Below, piece by piece: positions 7,707-17,083 of a stretch of DNA of 34,051 nucleotides. The notes beneath the pieces were generated by a model. It ran no database searches. It was given only the letters and a program-made list of their open reading frames with translations, and was not told the DNA's origin. The position numbers were made by a program, and so were the translations under genes. Where the stretch lies: the NCBI GenBank assembly GCA_012270045.1, contig JAAXJC010000206.1:1-34051 (forward strand). Direction: 5' to 3'. The stretch is from Luminiphilus sp. (lineage in GTDB: Bacteria; Pseudomonadota; Gammaproteobacteria; Pseudomonadales; Halieaceae). Positions within the stretch are counted from its first letter, which is position 1, and each line of letters starts with the position of its first letter.

Positions 7707-8510
7707 ATGCACCGCGTAGTTTTCAACCAGAAGGGCGGGGTCGGCAAGACCTCCATCACCTGCAACCTCGCGGCGATCGGCGCCAGCCAGGGGTTGCGAA
7801 CCCTGGTCATTGACCTGGATGTGCAGGGCAACTCAACCCACTATTTGGTGGGTGAAGTGGATGCCGAGCAGTACCCTGCGGAGGCCCAGGGGGTGTCGGG
7901 GCTGTTCAAGCAGACTGTGGGTCCGCGAAAAATGCGCCAAAACCCCGATGCCTTTGTCTGGGAAACCCCTTTCGAAAACCTGTTTCTGCTGCCTTCCAGT
8001 CCGTACCTCGCTGAAATTGAGAAGGAGCTGGAGGCGCGCTACAAGATTTACAAGCTGCGCGATGCCCTGGCAAAACTGAAAGGCGAATATGATCGGATTT
8101 ATATCGACACCCCGCCCAATTTCAATTTTTATTCGAAGTCTGCTCTGATAGCCGCTGACCGGGTGCTGATACCCTTTGACTGCGATTCCTTCGCCCGCCA
8201 GAGCCTGTATGAACTTATGCTGAACATAGAGTAACTGCTGGAGGGACCCAATCACGACCTCCAGGTCGAAGGCATCGTCATCAACCAGTTCAACGGTCAG
8301 GCGCGACTACCGGGGGAACTGGTGGCGGACCTGAAAGAGGAAGGCTTTCCGGTCATCGACCGGTTTCTGAACAGCTCGGTCAAGATGCGCGAATCCCACT
8401 ACGAGATGCGGCCCCTGATTCACCTGGCACCCCGGCACAAGCTCACCCAGGCCTACCTGGCGCTACACGACCGGCTGGAGCGGGGCTCAAAAAAACCGCG
8501 CCGTCGCTAG
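7707..8510 (+). pseudogene. ParA-family ATPase gene interrupted by an in-frame TAA
   Basis: The reading starts at ATG 7707 (MHRVVFNQKGGVGKTS), shows the deviant Walker A (residues 9-16), the Walker A' DLDVQGNST (36-44) and the Walker B-like IYIDTPPNFNFY (about 131-142), then stops at TAA 8232-8234 (codon 176). The same frame continues directly: LLEGPNHDLQVEGIVINQFN and on to a TAG at 8508-8510, with the conserved C-terminal LNSSVKMRESHYEMRPLIHL. Read through, the product is 267 codons, the normal size for this chromosomal ParA-like family. From memory, related proteins have Ile-Glu-Glu-Leu at this point, so a GAA to TAA change is the simplest cause. The frame is otherwise intact on both sides, so the lesion is recent or a sequencing error. 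ParA proteins are Walker ATPases that position DNA or cell-pole cargo. No parB is adjacent. Confidence 0.85.
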
Positions 8511-8573
8511 GCCAGGGCGCTAACCCGGCCAGGTGTACCCGGGTATCCCCTGACAGGGAATCGGCGTGGCCGG

Positions 8574-9971
8574 CTAGAAATCTGCGTGGCCGGGGGTGCG
8601 CGGGAAGGGTATGACGTCCCGGACGTTCTCCATGCCGGTGATGTAGGCGAGCAGGCGTTCAAAACCGAGACCAAAACCCGCATGGGGCACCGTGCCGTAG
8701 CGTCGCAGGTCGCGGTACCACCACAGATCCTCCCGCAGTTGGCTGTCCATGCGGCTGTCCAGGACATCCAGCCGCTCTTCGCGCTGACTGCCACCGATGA
8801 TCTCCCCTATGCCCGGGGCGAGTACATCCATGGCGGCAACGGTTTTGCCGTCGTCGTTGAGGCGCATATAAAAGGCTTTGATATCCGCAGGGTAGTCGGT
8901 CACCACAATGGGCCGGCCCACATGTTTCTCGGCCAGGAAGCGCTCGTGTTCCGAGGCCATATCCATGCCCCAATGCACGGGGAACTCAAAGGACTCGCCA
9001 CAGTCTTCCAGTATCTTGATGGCTTCGGAGTAGCTCATCCGCTCGAAGGTGGAGGTGACAATACCCTCCAGTCGCGCAAGCACGGTGTTATCAATGCGTT
9101 GCTGGAAAAACGCCATGTCCTCGCCGCAGGCGTTGAGGACTTCTGCAATGATATGGCGCAGCAGCGCCTCGGCCAGATCGGCATTGTCATTGAGATCGGC
9201 AAAGGCGATCTCCGGCTCAACCATCCAGAACTCGGCGAGGTGACGGGACGTATGGGAATTCTCGGCGCGAAAGGTTGGGCCAAAGGTGTATACCTTGGAC
9301 ATGGACAGGCAGTGGGATTCGACCGCCAGTTGGCCCGAGACGGTCAGGAACGCCTCACTGCCAAAAAAGTCCTGGCTGTGGTCGACACTGCCATCGGGCT
9401 TACGGGGTAAATTGGCATAGTCCAGGGTGCTGACCTTGAACAGCTCGCCGGCGCCCTCGCAGTCACTGGCGGTGATGATGGGGGTGTTGACCCAGAAAAA
9501 GCCCTCCCGGTGAAAAAATTCATGGATGGCCCTGGCCAGCACGTGGCGTACCCGGGTAATGGCACCAAAGGTGTTGGTTCGGGTGCGCAAATGGGCCTGG
9601 GTGCGCAAATACTCGAAGCTGTGCCTCTTTTTCGCGATGGGGTAGCTCTCGGGATCATCCACGGCGCCGACCACTGTGATAGCGGTGGCCTGAATCTCCA
9701 CCGACTGGCCCTTGCCTTCGGAGACGACCAGTTGCCCGGTTGCCTCCACCGCACAGCCGGTGCCTAAAGCCAGGACTTCCTCCTCGTAGTTGTCCAGGGA
9801 GTTGGGTACCACGGCCTGTATCGCATCAAAATGGCTGCCATCGTGAATCGCGAGGAAGGAAATACCTGCTTTCGAATCACGCTTGCTGCGCAGCCACCCC
9901 CTGACGGTGATCGTCTCCCCGATCAGCGTGTCATCTGCAAAAAGGGTTTTTACCGGCAAACACGGGGCCAT
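8574..9971 (-). CDS. asnS: Asparaginyl-tRNA synthetase
   Basis: 465 residues, starting at ATG 9971 with GGAG 6 nt upstream. It is a class IIb aminoacyl-tRNA synthetase that charges tRNA-Asn with asparagine using ATP. The N-terminal OB-fold anticodon-binding domain covers about residues 15-100 ([20 protein letters not shown]). The class II catalytic core follows: motif 2 around [20 protein letters not shown] and motif 3 at [20 protein letters not shown] near the C-terminus, ending in [12 protein letters not shown]. The AsnRS-type signatures FWMVEPEI and [14 protein letters not shown] distinguish it from AspRS. It lies 70 nt downstream of the RNase II-like gene on the same strand, so co-transcription is possible, and it is convergent with the parA gene. 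Confidence 0.97.
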   Translation of the reverse strand: MAPCLPVKTLFADDTLIGETITVRGWLRSKRDSKAGISFLAIHDGSHFDAIQAVVPNSLDNYEEEVLALGTGCAVEATGQLVVSEGKGQSVEIQATAITVVGAVDDPESYPIAKKRHSFEYLRTQAHLRTRTNTFGAITRVRHVLARAIHEFFHREGFFWVNTPIITASDCEGAGELFKVSTLDYANLPRKPDGSVDHSQDFFGSEAFLTVSGQLAVESHCLSMSKVYTFGPTFRAENSHTSRHLAEFWMVEPEIAFADLNDNADLAEALLRHIIAEVLNACGEDMAFFQQRIDNTVLARLEGIVTSTFERMSYSEAIKILEDCGESFEFPVHWGMDMASEHERFLAEKHVGRPIVVTDYPADIKAFYMRLNDDGKTVAAMDVLAPGIGEIIGGSQREERLDVLDSRMDSQLREDLWWYRDLRRYGTVPHAGFGLGFERLLAYITGMENVRDVIPFPRTPGHADF

Positions 9972-10041
9972 GTGATCTCCTGTAGTGTGGTCGCGGTGCC
10001 GGGCAGCGCATTGGCCGGTGCCGCTGACGGGGCGTTTTGTA

Positions 10042-12042
10042 TCAGTTCTTGGGTGGTTTCAGTGCACACCCGGGTTCCAGTTCGAACACGGGCAATTGCC
10101 CGTCACCGGCTTCAGGACAGCCCTGGTAAATCACCGCAACCTCCTGCCCCAGTTGCAACCTGCGCGTGGTTGAAGTCAGGCTTGCTGTCCATTTGTCGAA
10201 GCTGAATTTTTCAGGGTCTTTGCGCAGGTCGACCTGACCCTCAAGGCCCAGGTCCTCCAGACGAACCGTGAAGCCCGCGCTGGTCACGTGACAGATTTCA
10301 CCCCGGTACTGGCTTCGGCCCTCGGATCGTTGCTTATCGAGGAAGTTCGCGGTAAGCCAGCGCTCGGCGGCCTGAGTGGCACTGCGGCTGCGCCCTATGG
10401 CCGCCGCTCCCTGCTCCAGTTGCTGGTCGGTCACCGTGTCCGCTGCTTCCCCCGCCAGCAGGCGCTTGATCTGCCGGTGTACCAGAAAGTCCAGGTATTT
10501 CCGCAGCGGTGAGGTGAAATTGGTATAGGCGGGCAGGGCCATGCCCATATGTTCGGCCGGGGCCGTGCTGAATGTGGCCCGGGTCAGTAGTCGGTTGACC
10601 ATGCCCCGCAGTGGCAGGGTGTGGGACCCGTTCAGTGCTGCAAATACCCGTTGATAGCCCGCGAGGGTCTGTATCGGCGCATCGGCGATCTCGGGCAGAT
10701 ACCGCTTGAGGAATTCCTGTGCTTCGCTGGTTCGATCCCGGCGAAACCCGGGGTGAATGACAAAGGGCCCGCTGGCTTCAGCCATGGCCAGAAAATGCGC
10801 CGCACAGCGATTGGCTGCGATCATGCATTCCTCCACCAGATGCTGGGAAGCCATTTTTTCATAGGCCTCTACGCTGCCGATCTGGCGTTCGTCATTCAGA
10901 ATCCAGCGGAATTCCTGGCGATCCTCCATCACCAGTTCGTGGCTTTCGCGGTATTTCCGCAGGGCCTTGTAGGCCTGCACCAACGCCTCGAGGGGGTTGG
11001 ACCAGGCGATCAACTGGTCGTTGTGCCCGGTGACATAACGGTCCACGGCGGCATAGCTGAGTTTGGCTTTCGACTGTACGACGGCGCTGAAGAATTCATA
11101 GTCCCCGACCTTGCCTTCGTCGCTGACCGCGATCTTGCATACCAGTGCGGGGCGCAAATCCCCCTCGGAGAGGGCGCAGAAATCCCTGCCAATCGCCTCC
11201 GGCAGCATGGGGATCACGTCACCGTGGAAATACACCGATGTGCCGCGTGCCATCAGCGCCTCATCCAGCCCCTCCAACCCGTCCAAAAATGCAGTTGGAT
11301 CGGCGACCGCCACATAAAGCAGCCAGCCGTCGCTGGTGACCTCAGCGTAGAGCGCGTCATCGATATCCTGGGTGCGGGCCGCGTCAATGGAGACAAAGTT
11401 CAGGTGGGTCAGGTCGGTACGATCTTCTTCCAGGGGCTTGCGCTGCTGGGCGAAAGCCAACCAATCGGTCGCGTCTTTGTCGGTCCAGGCAGGTGGCAGT
11501 CCGGCTCGCGCGGCACAGTAGTGGTTCTCCAGCCCCGGTGCTCCCGGTTGGCCAATCACCGACATGACCTTGGCAGAGGGTTTGCCGTCCTTGATTGGGT
11601 GCCGTAACAGTGCACAGGCCACCCGGTCCCCGGTTTTGGCGCCGTTGCGGGCGTGGGGTGGGATGAACAGCCAGCGCTTCAGGTCCGGCAGGTCCGGTGC
11701 CACGAACACCGCCTTACCCTTGCTCACCACTGAGCCCACAAAGCGGTCCAGGGTGCTGCTGACCAGACTTTCAATGTCGGCGACGGTACGGCCTTCCTGG
11801 GATTTACCCTTTTTGTTGTTCTGGCCTGCCCGGCCCGCAGGGCGTATGCAAATGCGGACCCGATCCCCCGGCAATACCTTGAGCATTTCGTCCGGGGGAA
11901 TAAAGATCTCGCGACCGTCGTCAACAACCGCAAAACCGTAGCGGTTCTGCGTGCCCTTGACGGTGGCTTCGGCGTATTCTTTCTGGGCTTCTATCTGCTG
12001 TTTCAGCCCCTTTAGCTGGGCCATGGCATCGGTGTTCAGCAT
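10042..12042 (-). CDS. RNB-domain exoribonuclease (RNase II/R family)
   Basis: 666 residues from ATG 12042 ([20 protein letters not shown]). I prefer this start to the ATG at 12174 because family members begin this way and the upstream 44 residues look non-coding and cover the promoter candidate. The order is an N-terminal cold-shock/OB region (about 25-150), the RNB catalytic domain (about 210-550) with the Mg-binding acidic cluster [17 protein letters not shown] (Asp220, 226, 228, 229), and a C-terminal S1-like domain (about 590-660). The enzyme should degrade single-stranded RNA processively 3' to 5' in the cytoplasm. It is longer than E. coli Rnb (644) and shorter than Rnr (about 813), and has a basic insert near residues 70-85, so I leave the gene symbol blank. 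Possibly in an operon with asnS. Confidence 0.9.
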   Translation of the reverse strand: MLNTDAMAQLKGLKQQIEAQKEYAEATVKGTQNRYGFAVVDDGREIFIPPDEMLKVLPGDRVRICIRPAGRAGQNNKKGKSQEGRTVADIESLVSSTLDRFVGSVVSKGKAVFVAPDLPDLKRWLFIPPHARNGAKTGDRVACALLRHPIKDGKPSAKVMSVIGQPGAPGLENHYCAARAGLPPAWTDKDATDWLAFAQQRKPLEEDRTDLTHLNFVSIDAARTQDIDDALYAEVTSDGWLLYVAVADPTAFLDGLEGLDEALMARGTSVYFHGDVIPMLPEAIGRDFCALSEGDLRPALVCKIAVSDEGKVGDYEFFSAVVQSKAKLSYAAVDRYVTGHNDQLIAWSNPLEALVQAYKALRKYRESHELVMEDRQEFRWILNDERQIGSVEAYEKMASQHLVEECMIAANRCAAHFLAMAEASGPFVIHPGFRRDRTSEAQEFLKRYLPEIADAPIQTLAGYQRVFAALNGSHTLPLRGMVNRLLTRATFSTAPAEHMGMALPAYTNFTSPLRKYLDFLVHRQIKRLLAGEAADTVTDQQLEQGAAAIGRSRSATQAAERWLTANFLDKQRSEGRSQYRGEICHVTSAGFTVRLEDLGLEGQVDLRKDPEKFSFDKWTASLTSTTRRLQLGQEVAVIYQGCPEAGDGQLPVFELEPGCALKPPKN

Positions 12043-12124
12043 GACCGTGTGGAGCTCCCGGTTAACACAGCTGTCAGCAGAAGACGGATCGTCATAAACC
12101 AAAGAAGATCCGGGGTAACTTCGA

Positions 12125-12153
12125 ATGCTAGCGAAATTTCGCTCCGCTGTCAG
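12125..12153 (-). promoter_or_regulatory. Promoter candidate for RNase gene with operator-like palindrome
   Basis: On the minus strand CTGACA (12153-12148) and TAGCAT (12130-12125) are separated by exactly 17 bp and match the -35 and -10 consensus in 5 of 6 and 4 of 6 positions. The spacer is largely filled by AGCGAAATTTCGCT (12130-12143), a perfect 14-bp palindrome, where a repressor dimer could block RNA polymerase. The leader to the ATG at 12042 is about 75 nt. Confidence 0.45.
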
Positions 12154-12191
12154 CGTTGCTGCTGGCCCTGGCATTTAAATCAGCCGGTGCG

Positions 12192-12220
12192 TTGACAGGC
12201 GGCCCCCGGAAGGCTTTACT
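12192..12220 (+). promoter_or_regulatory. Sigma-70 promoter candidate for phoH
   Basis: A perfect TTGACA (12192-12197) is followed after 17 bp by TTTACT (12215-12220, 4 of 6 match). It points toward the phoH gene and would give a leader of about 185 nt. Confidence 0.45.
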
Positions 12221-12412
12221 GGAGCTCGGCCGAAAATTAATGAGTAGGACGGGTATTGTTTGACTGAGCGAGCTGATCCCCCCGGGATATCCACCGCCGC
12301 CATACTGGTAACACCCCCAGAGTCTCCGGGCGACCCGGAAGGCTGGTCCGAACGACCGCTCCCCATCGGTAACCCACACCCAACGTATACCGCCAACAGC
12401 GAGGATTCCTGA

Positions 12413-13849
12413 ATGGAAACCAGTGCAGCCGTTCGTATTGATACCCCCCTTGCCCAGCCCGCCGGCCGCAAGACCTATGTTCTGGATACCAATGTCCTGT
12501 TGCACGACCCGACGGCGATTGCTGCGTTCGTGGAGCACCACGTGGTCATTCCCATGACGGTGCTTGAGGAGCTGGACCACATCAAGGATCGGCGCGACAA
12601 ATCGGTTAGCAGGGAAGCACGCATTGCCATCCAGATGATCGAAAAGGTTGTGGGTGGCGCCAGTCCGGCAGAGACCCAGTCCGGGGTTGAAATTCCGGGT
12701 TCAAATCCCACCGGCCCCCTGGGGACCCTTGCCATCTATCCGGATCAGCTGATTCAGGAAGACGGCATTGTGCCGTTCCTCAATGCCACCCAGGACCAGG
12801 CGAATGACAACCGGATTATCAACGTCGCCCTGAAATTGCAGGCCGAGCAACCGGATGGGGTGGTTTGCCTGGTCACCAAAGACATCAACATGCGCATCAA
12901 GGCCAAGGGGTCGGGTCTGCACCGGGTCGAGGACTATCGCCATGACCGGGTGCTCGATGACATTGATCTGCTGGCCACGGGCTATGAGCATGTGCCCGGC
13001 GACTTCTGGTCAAAAATTTCCGATGTCGATACGGTGCGTGAGGGTGATGTCACCCTGCACCGACTGCCCAGGGCTGCGCTGCCGGGCGCCTATCCCTGCC
13101 AGTTTGTCTATGACGACTGCGACTTCCTGGCCTGTGTGGTCAGGCTGGATGATGACTACGCCTATCTGCGGGTAGACAGCCGGGACAACCTCATGAACCA
13201 GCGGTTCTGGGGTCTGGCCCCGCGCAACCTTGAGCAGGCCATGGCCATGCGGTTGCTGGGCGATGACGACATCGACATGACGGTGCTCACGGGGCCCGCG
13301 GGGTCTGGCAAAACCCTGCTGGCTTTGGCCTACGGCCTGCACGCCATTCTTGAGCAACGCAAATTTTCCAAGTTGATTGTCGCCCGATCGACGCCTCCCA
13401 TTGCGGAGGACATTGGCTTCCTACCGGGAACTGAGGAAGAAAAAATGGCGCCCTGGCTGGCGGCGTTCGATGACAACCTGGAGATCCTGCACGGGGCTGA
13501 TGAGTGCGCCAACGGCAGTATCGATTACGTCAAGGAGCGCGCCAACATACAGTTCAAGTCCCTGAATTTCATGCGCGGACGTTCCTTTAACAACGCCTAC
13601 ATCATCATAGATGAAGCCCAGGGGCTGACCCAGTTCCAGCTCAAGTCCATCATCAGCCGTGTGGGTGCGGACTCAAAGATCGTCGTACTGGGCAATCTGG
13701 CCCAGATCGACAATAAATACATCTCGCCCCTGACTTCGGGCCTGACCTATCTGGTTGAGCGGGTAAAGGCTTATCCCCACGCGGGAACCATGTTCATCAA
13801 TGGCATCGTCCGCTCGCGCCTGGCGGCTTTTGCCGAGGAGAACCTCTGA
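12413..13849 (+). CDS. PIN-domain / PhoH-family ATPase
   Basis: 478 residues, ATG 12413 with GAGGA 7 nt upstream. The N-terminal PIN ribonuclease domain covers about residues 20-150; its acidic start is TYVLDTNVLLHDP, with further acids in VLEELDHIKD. The PhoH ATPase domain covers about 260-478, with Walker A GPAGSGKTLLAL (about 293-304) and Walker B IIIDEAQG (about 397-404). This is the long PhoH2/YlaK-like architecture, in which an NTPase or helicase is fused to an RNase; studied members unwind and cleave RNA. It is cytoplasmic. The gene faces away from the RNase II-like gene, so two RNA-degrading proteins share one control region. Convergent with psd. Confidence 0.93.
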   Translation: METSAAVRIDTPLAQPAGRKTYVLDTNVLLHDPTAIAAFVEHHVVIPMTVLEELDHIKDRRDKSVSREARIAIQMIEKVVGGASPAETQSGVEIPGSNPTGPLGTLAIYPDQLIQEDGIVPFLNATQDQANDNRIINVALKLQAEQPDGVVCLVTKDINMRIKAKGSGLHRVEDYRHDRVLDDIDLLATGYEHVPGDFWSKISDVDTVREGDVTLHRLPRAALPGAYPCQFVYDDCDFLACVVRLDDDYAYLRVDSRDNLMNQRFWGLAPRNLEQAMAMRLLGDDDIDMTVLTGPAGSGKTLLALAYGLHAILEQRKFSKLIVARSTPPIAEDIGFLPGTEEEKMAPWLAAFDDNLEILHGADECANGSIDYVKERANIQFKSLNFMRGRSFNNAYIIIDEAQGLTQFQLKSIISRVGADSKIVVLGNLAQIDNKYISPLTSGLTYLVERVKAYPHAGTMFINGIVRSRLAAFAEENL

Positions 13850-13862
13850 GGGCCAGCGGCCC
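13850..13862. terminator. Hairpin between convergent phoH and psd
   Basis: GGGCC-AGC-GGCCC forms a 5-bp GC stem with a 3-nt loop in the 18-nt gap between the two stop codons. There is no T-tract on either side, so it would be at best a weak or bidirectional terminator. Confidence 0.3.
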
Positions 13863-13867
13863 GCCGC

Positions 13868-14695
13868 TCAGTCAGCGAGGGCAGCTTTCACCCGAACGGT
13901 GTCACCCGGCGCCACCGCCCACTGCAGTTCCCGGGTGGTCATCATGATGACCGTCGAGCCGAGGAAAAATCGGCCCAACTCATCTCCGGCGGCCAGGGTT
14001 GGTGCCTCATCGGGATGCCAGTTTTTCTCCCTGATGGTGTCGGGTTGGGGCGACTCCAAGCCTCCCCACACGGTCTCTATGCCGGCGACGATGATGGCAC
14101 CGACCAACACCAGAACAAGGGGCCCGTCCGCAGTTTCAAATTGACACACCAGCCGCTCATTGCGCGCAAACAGCTGGTCCACCGAGTGCACGGTCGCCGT
14201 GTTGACGGCGAACAGGTCGCCGGGGATGTAGCGGGTCTTCAGCAAAGTGCCCGACGTGGGCATGTGCACCCGGTGATAATCCCGGGGTGACAGGTAGACG
14301 GTCCCGTAGCTGCCACGGCTGAACTGCTCGGCCAGTTCATCATCACCCCCCAGCAGGGCGCTGGCGGTGTAGCGTCTGCCTTTGGCCTGCAGCAGTTCAC
14401 CGCTTTCGAGGCTGCCGCACTGGCTGACCTGTCCGTCAGCCGGCGCAACATAGCGAGAGCTGGCCATGGGCCGTGCACCCTCTTGCAGGGCGCGGGTGAA
14501 AAAGGCGTTGAAATGGGGGTAATCGTTGGCGGAGGTTAGTACAGCCTCTTCCAGACTGATGCCATAGCTGCGCATAAACAGCCTGATCAGCATGTTCTTG
14601 AGCCATTCCGGATGCTCGAGGTGGGCCAGCCAGCCGATGGCTCGGGACAGGTGGTGCTGGGGCAGAACAGACTGCAGTGCTGCGAAAAATTTCAT
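13868..14695 (-). CDS. psd: Phosphatidylserine decarboxylase proenzyme
   Basis: 275 residues, close to the family norm. The enzyme converts phosphatidylserine to phosphatidylethanolamine at the inner membrane. The proenzyme cleaves itself at the LGST motif (residues 245-248) so that Ser247 becomes the pyruvoyl cofactor of the alpha chain; the sequence around it is ELGRFFLGSTVIMM. Other family segments are YPHFNAFFTRAL (about 60-71), the conserved YLSPRDYHRVHMP containing the active-site His, and FAVNTATVHSVDQLFARNER. No strong ribosome binding site precedes the ATG at 14695, but the N-terminus MKFFAALQSVLPQHHLSRAI is typical. Divergent from the unknown exported protein gene. Confidence 0.96.
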   Translation of the reverse strand: MKFFAALQSVLPQHHLSRAIGWLAHLEHPEWLKNMLIRLFMRSYGISLEEAVLTSANDYPHFNAFFTRALQEGARPMASSRYVAPADGQVSQCGSLESGELLQAKGRRYTASALLGGDDELAEQFSRGSYGTVYLSPRDYHRVHMPTSGTLLKTRYIPGDLFAVNTATVHSVDQLFARNERLVCQFETADGPLVLVLVGAIIVAGIETVWGGLESPQPDTIREKNWHPDEAPTLAAGDELGRFFLGSTVIMMTTRELQWAVAPGDTVRVKAALAD

Positions 14696-14772
14696 AGGCA
14701 GAAGCGTTAGAGTATTGGAGACTTATTACAGTTTACTGGGCGCCCACGGTCAGGTCAGCGATTTTTCCAGCC

Positions 14773-15927
14773 ATGACATCGACATCTTTAAGGCAAGGCA
14801 GCAATCCCCCAGGCCCGCCATGGCCAATGGCTGGACTGCTGTGGGCGTTGCTTGCGCTGCCGGCGCTGTCGGCAGCAGGGGCGGAGACACTGCAGGAGCA
14901 GGTGGTACTCGCCCAGCTTACCGATGCCAATGGGGCAACCCAGGACCTGGAATCACCTGATCAGTCGGAGCCGACGGTGGCGCCTTCTTCGGCCGATTCG
15001 GAAGCCGTGACGGCACCCGCCGAGACAAATGCAGCAGAGGCGTCACCCCAGGACAGCCCCTCCTGGCTGGATACCGGCCATGGTTTTGTGACGGCACGTG
15101 CGGATGGTTTGACCCAGTGGTTTGACTCCTATTTCGGGGGTGGTGACTCGGAGGATACCGAGGCCTCCTCCCGTTTGAGACTGCGTCTGATCAATGACTG
15201 GGACCAACGTCTGGGCAACAACGTGCGGGTTGGCGTGGGTGGCAAGGTCAACCTGCCGGAAATCTCCAAGCGTCTTGATCTGGTGTTCAGGGGAGAGGAC
15301 CCGCTCAATGACATCAACGGCGGTGACGACCCCTCCCAGTCCCGGGTCGCCCTGGAGCTCAAGGTCAATCCCTATGAGGACAACAACCTGGACTTCAAGC
15401 TGACCCTGGGCGCCAGCTCCAGCGGCCCCAAACCCGGCGTTAAGTTCACTTATAAACATGATTTCAATGACCGGGACAGCCTGCACTTCATTGAGCGCAT
15501 CCAGTTCGAATTTGGCGAGGGGACGACCAGCACCTCGCGACTGTTCCTGGATCGCAAACTGGGCGAGCGGCAGTTGCTGAGGAGCTATTCCAGCGCGCTG
15601 TACGGGTCCAACACCGACGGTGTCGAGATGAGCACCGCCCTGCAATGGATCAACTTCTGGCAGGCTGACCGCAGCGATGGCGGTCCCACTGAGCGCGGCT
15701 TGATGGCCTACGCCGAGGTTTGGGGCGTTACCGAGCCCTACAGTTATGTCTCCAACTATCGGCTGGGGGTTCGGTTTCGGCGCCAGACCTACCGGGACTA
15801 CCTGTTCCTGGAGTTTGAACCCAGTTACAACCTCCGGGTCGATGAGCCCTACGCCCCCCGAGCCTGGGCCTGGCGGGTTGAGGTGCGCTTTGAGTTTTTG
15901 CTGTTTGAGGATTTGCGCAGGGATTAG
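14773..15927 (+). CDS. Exported, probably outer-membrane, protein of unknown function
   Basis: 384 residues. A signal peptide lies at about residues 19-37 (MAGLLWALLALPALSAAGA). The start may be ATG 14773, which supplies an Arg before the hydrophobic core, or ATG 14827; neither has a good ribosome binding site. After an acidic Ala/Ser/Pro linker (about 40-95) the rest is rich in alternating hydrophobic and aromatic strands with charged turns, for example SSRLRLRLINDWDQRL, SYVSNYRLGVRFRRQTYRDY and LFLEFEPSYNLRV. This pattern suggests an outer-membrane beta-barrel, though the C-terminus (FLLFEDLRRD) lacks the usual terminal Phe. I do not recognise the family. It occupies the slot between psd and rsgA, where, from memory, Pseudomonas has motAB. 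Confidence 0.8.
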   Translation: MTSTSLRQGSNPPGPPWPMAGLLWALLALPALSAAGAETLQEQVVLAQLTDANGATQDLESPDQSEPTVAPSSADSEAVTAPAETNAAEASPQDSPSWLDTGHGFVTARADGLTQWFDSYFGGGDSEDTEASSRLRLRLINDWDQRLGNNVRVGVGGKVNLPEISKRLDLVFRGEDPLNDINGGDDPSQSRVALELKVNPYEDNNLDFKLTLGASSSGPKPGVKFTYKHDFNDRDSLHFIERIQFEFGEGTTSTSRLFLDRKLGERQLLRSYSSALYGSNTDGVEMSTALQWINFWQADRSDGGPTERGLMAYAEVWGVTEPYSYVSNYRLGVRFRRQTYRDYLFLEFEPSYNLRVDEPYAPRAWAWRVEVRFEFLLFEDLRRD

Positions 15928-16030
15928 TGGGCAATCCAAACAGAGGCGTTTGTGCCGGGGCAGCGGTTAACGCTCAACCCTGACCCGAGCCCTGGCGCCT
16001 GTGGTTTACAGCCAGTGTTGTCTGTGGGCG

Positions 16031-16990
16031 TCACGGTGCCTCCATGGAGGCCACGATCTGACGATAACTGGCCAACCGAGCTGCGCTGATTTCCCCTCGC
16101 CCATGGGCGTCCAGAATGGCGCAGCCCTGCTCGTGCTCGTGGCTGCAATCCCTGAAGTGGCAGGTCCCAAGCAACGGTGCGAATTCAACAAAGCCCTCGG
16201 CGACAGCCGCTCTGGGTAAGTGCCCCAGATGAAATTCCCTGACCCCCGGGGAGTCGATCAGTTGTCCTCCCCGGGGCAGGTGGTACAGGGCTGCCGCTGT
16301 CGTTGTGTGTTTGCCGACCCCCGCCGCGTCGGACAGGTCGCCAATGCGGATTTCCCGGTCCGGCAGCAGGCGCTGGATCAGGGATGATTTGCCCACTCCT
16401 GACTGTCCGACGAGTGCCAGGGTTTGATCGCCAATAATTGGTATCAGGGCGGCGGCATCCGGGTCACTTTGTTGATCCGTGATCACCACGCTGTGTCCGA
16501 GCTCAAGATAATCGTCGGCCAGCCGGGCTACAGCTGGCGCCTCCGGGAGCAAGTCGCCCTTATTGACGACCAGGGTGACTTCCATGCCGGCGTCATGTGC
16601 TGCCACGAGGTAGCGATCAACCAGGTTGGCCTGGGCTTCCGGTAGCGGCGCGACCACCACCAGCAAGTGATCGATGTTTGCTGCGATAGGCCTGAGTTTG
16701 CCCTGGCTGTTGGGTCTGTTGATGACGGTCCTGCGCGGCAACAGGGCTTCAATAACGGCCTGTCCGCCATCCCGGAGTAAAACGACCCTGTCACCAGCCA
16801 CGGGGTCCTGAACCCGTTGTCGCAATGTGGCTGATATCCGGACGTCCGGGGCTGTTTCAACCAGTACCCGGCGCCCGAACCGGGCGATTACCAGGCCCTC
16901 CTCACCGTTGGCGATGGCACCACTGCGGTGGCGTTCTTCGGCGGCCTCAATCCTGCGGCGCTGCTGTTCGCTGAGTCGGCGTTTTGACAT
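16031..16990 (-). CDS. rsgA: Ribosome small subunit biogenesis GTPase RsgA
   Basis: 319 residues. RsgA is a circularly permuted GTPase that checks late maturation of the 30S subunit. In order: an N-terminal OB-fold (about 30-85), the G4 motif NKGD (143-146) before the P-loop GQSGVGKS (195-202), G3 as DSPG (245-248), and a C-terminal zinc finger with Cys276, Cys281, His283 and Cys289 ([15 protein letters not shown]). The G4-before-G1 order proves the permutation. The basic N-terminus [16 protein letters not shown] is usual. Divergent from orn, with a 93-nt gap, and convergent with the exported-protein gene. Confidence 0.96.
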   Translation of the reverse strand: MSKRRLSEQQRRRIEAAEERHRSGAIANGEEGLVIARFGRRVLVETAPDVRISATLRQRVQDPVAGDRVVLLRDGGQAVIEALLPRRTVINRPNSQGKLRPIAANIDHLLVVVAPLPEAQANLVDRYLVAAHDAGMEVTLVVNKGDLLPEAPAVARLADDYLELGHSVVITDQQSDPDAAALIPIIGDQTLALVGQSGVGKSSLIQRLLPDREIRIGDLSDAAGVGKHTTTAAALYHLPRGGQLIDSPGVREFHLGHLPRAAVAEGFVEFAPLLGTCHFRDCSHEHEQGCAILDAHGRGEISAARLASYRQIVASMEAP

Positions 16991-17083
16991 GGGGACAGTG
17001 TACTGCCTCGGGACGGTCAGCGTTGCGCCTTCCGCGCGGGCCTGCCGGCAGGGTCTGGTAACATCCCCCGAAGGAGGAGTGTC

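Larger units (their letters stand above)
12043..12412. other. 370-nt divergent intergenic region, RNase gene / phoH
   Basis: No convincing gene lies here. It holds a minus-strand promoter candidate with an internal palindrome (12125-12153), the palindrome ATTTAAAT (12173-12180), a plus-strand promoter candidate (12192-12220), and a roughly 185-nt phoH leader. The leader contains a hairpin with a TCCGGG/CCCGGA stem and a CGA loop (12325-12339) and an ATG-initiated seven-codon reading frame (12240-12263) without a ribosome binding site. Confidence 0.6.

Noticed and set aside
8322-8510. Independent small gene after the parA stop
   Set aside because: It is in the same frame as parA and encodes the conserved ParA C-terminus, so it is the remainder of the broken gene.
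8520-8570. Possible terminator between convergent parA and asnS
   Set aside because: Several short inverted repeats such as TCCC/GGGA exist, but stems are short and no T-tract follows.
12128-12580. Minus-strand frame over the RNase/phoH intergenic region
   Set aside because: It overlaps the phoH start and both promoter candidates, and its sequence resembles no family I know.
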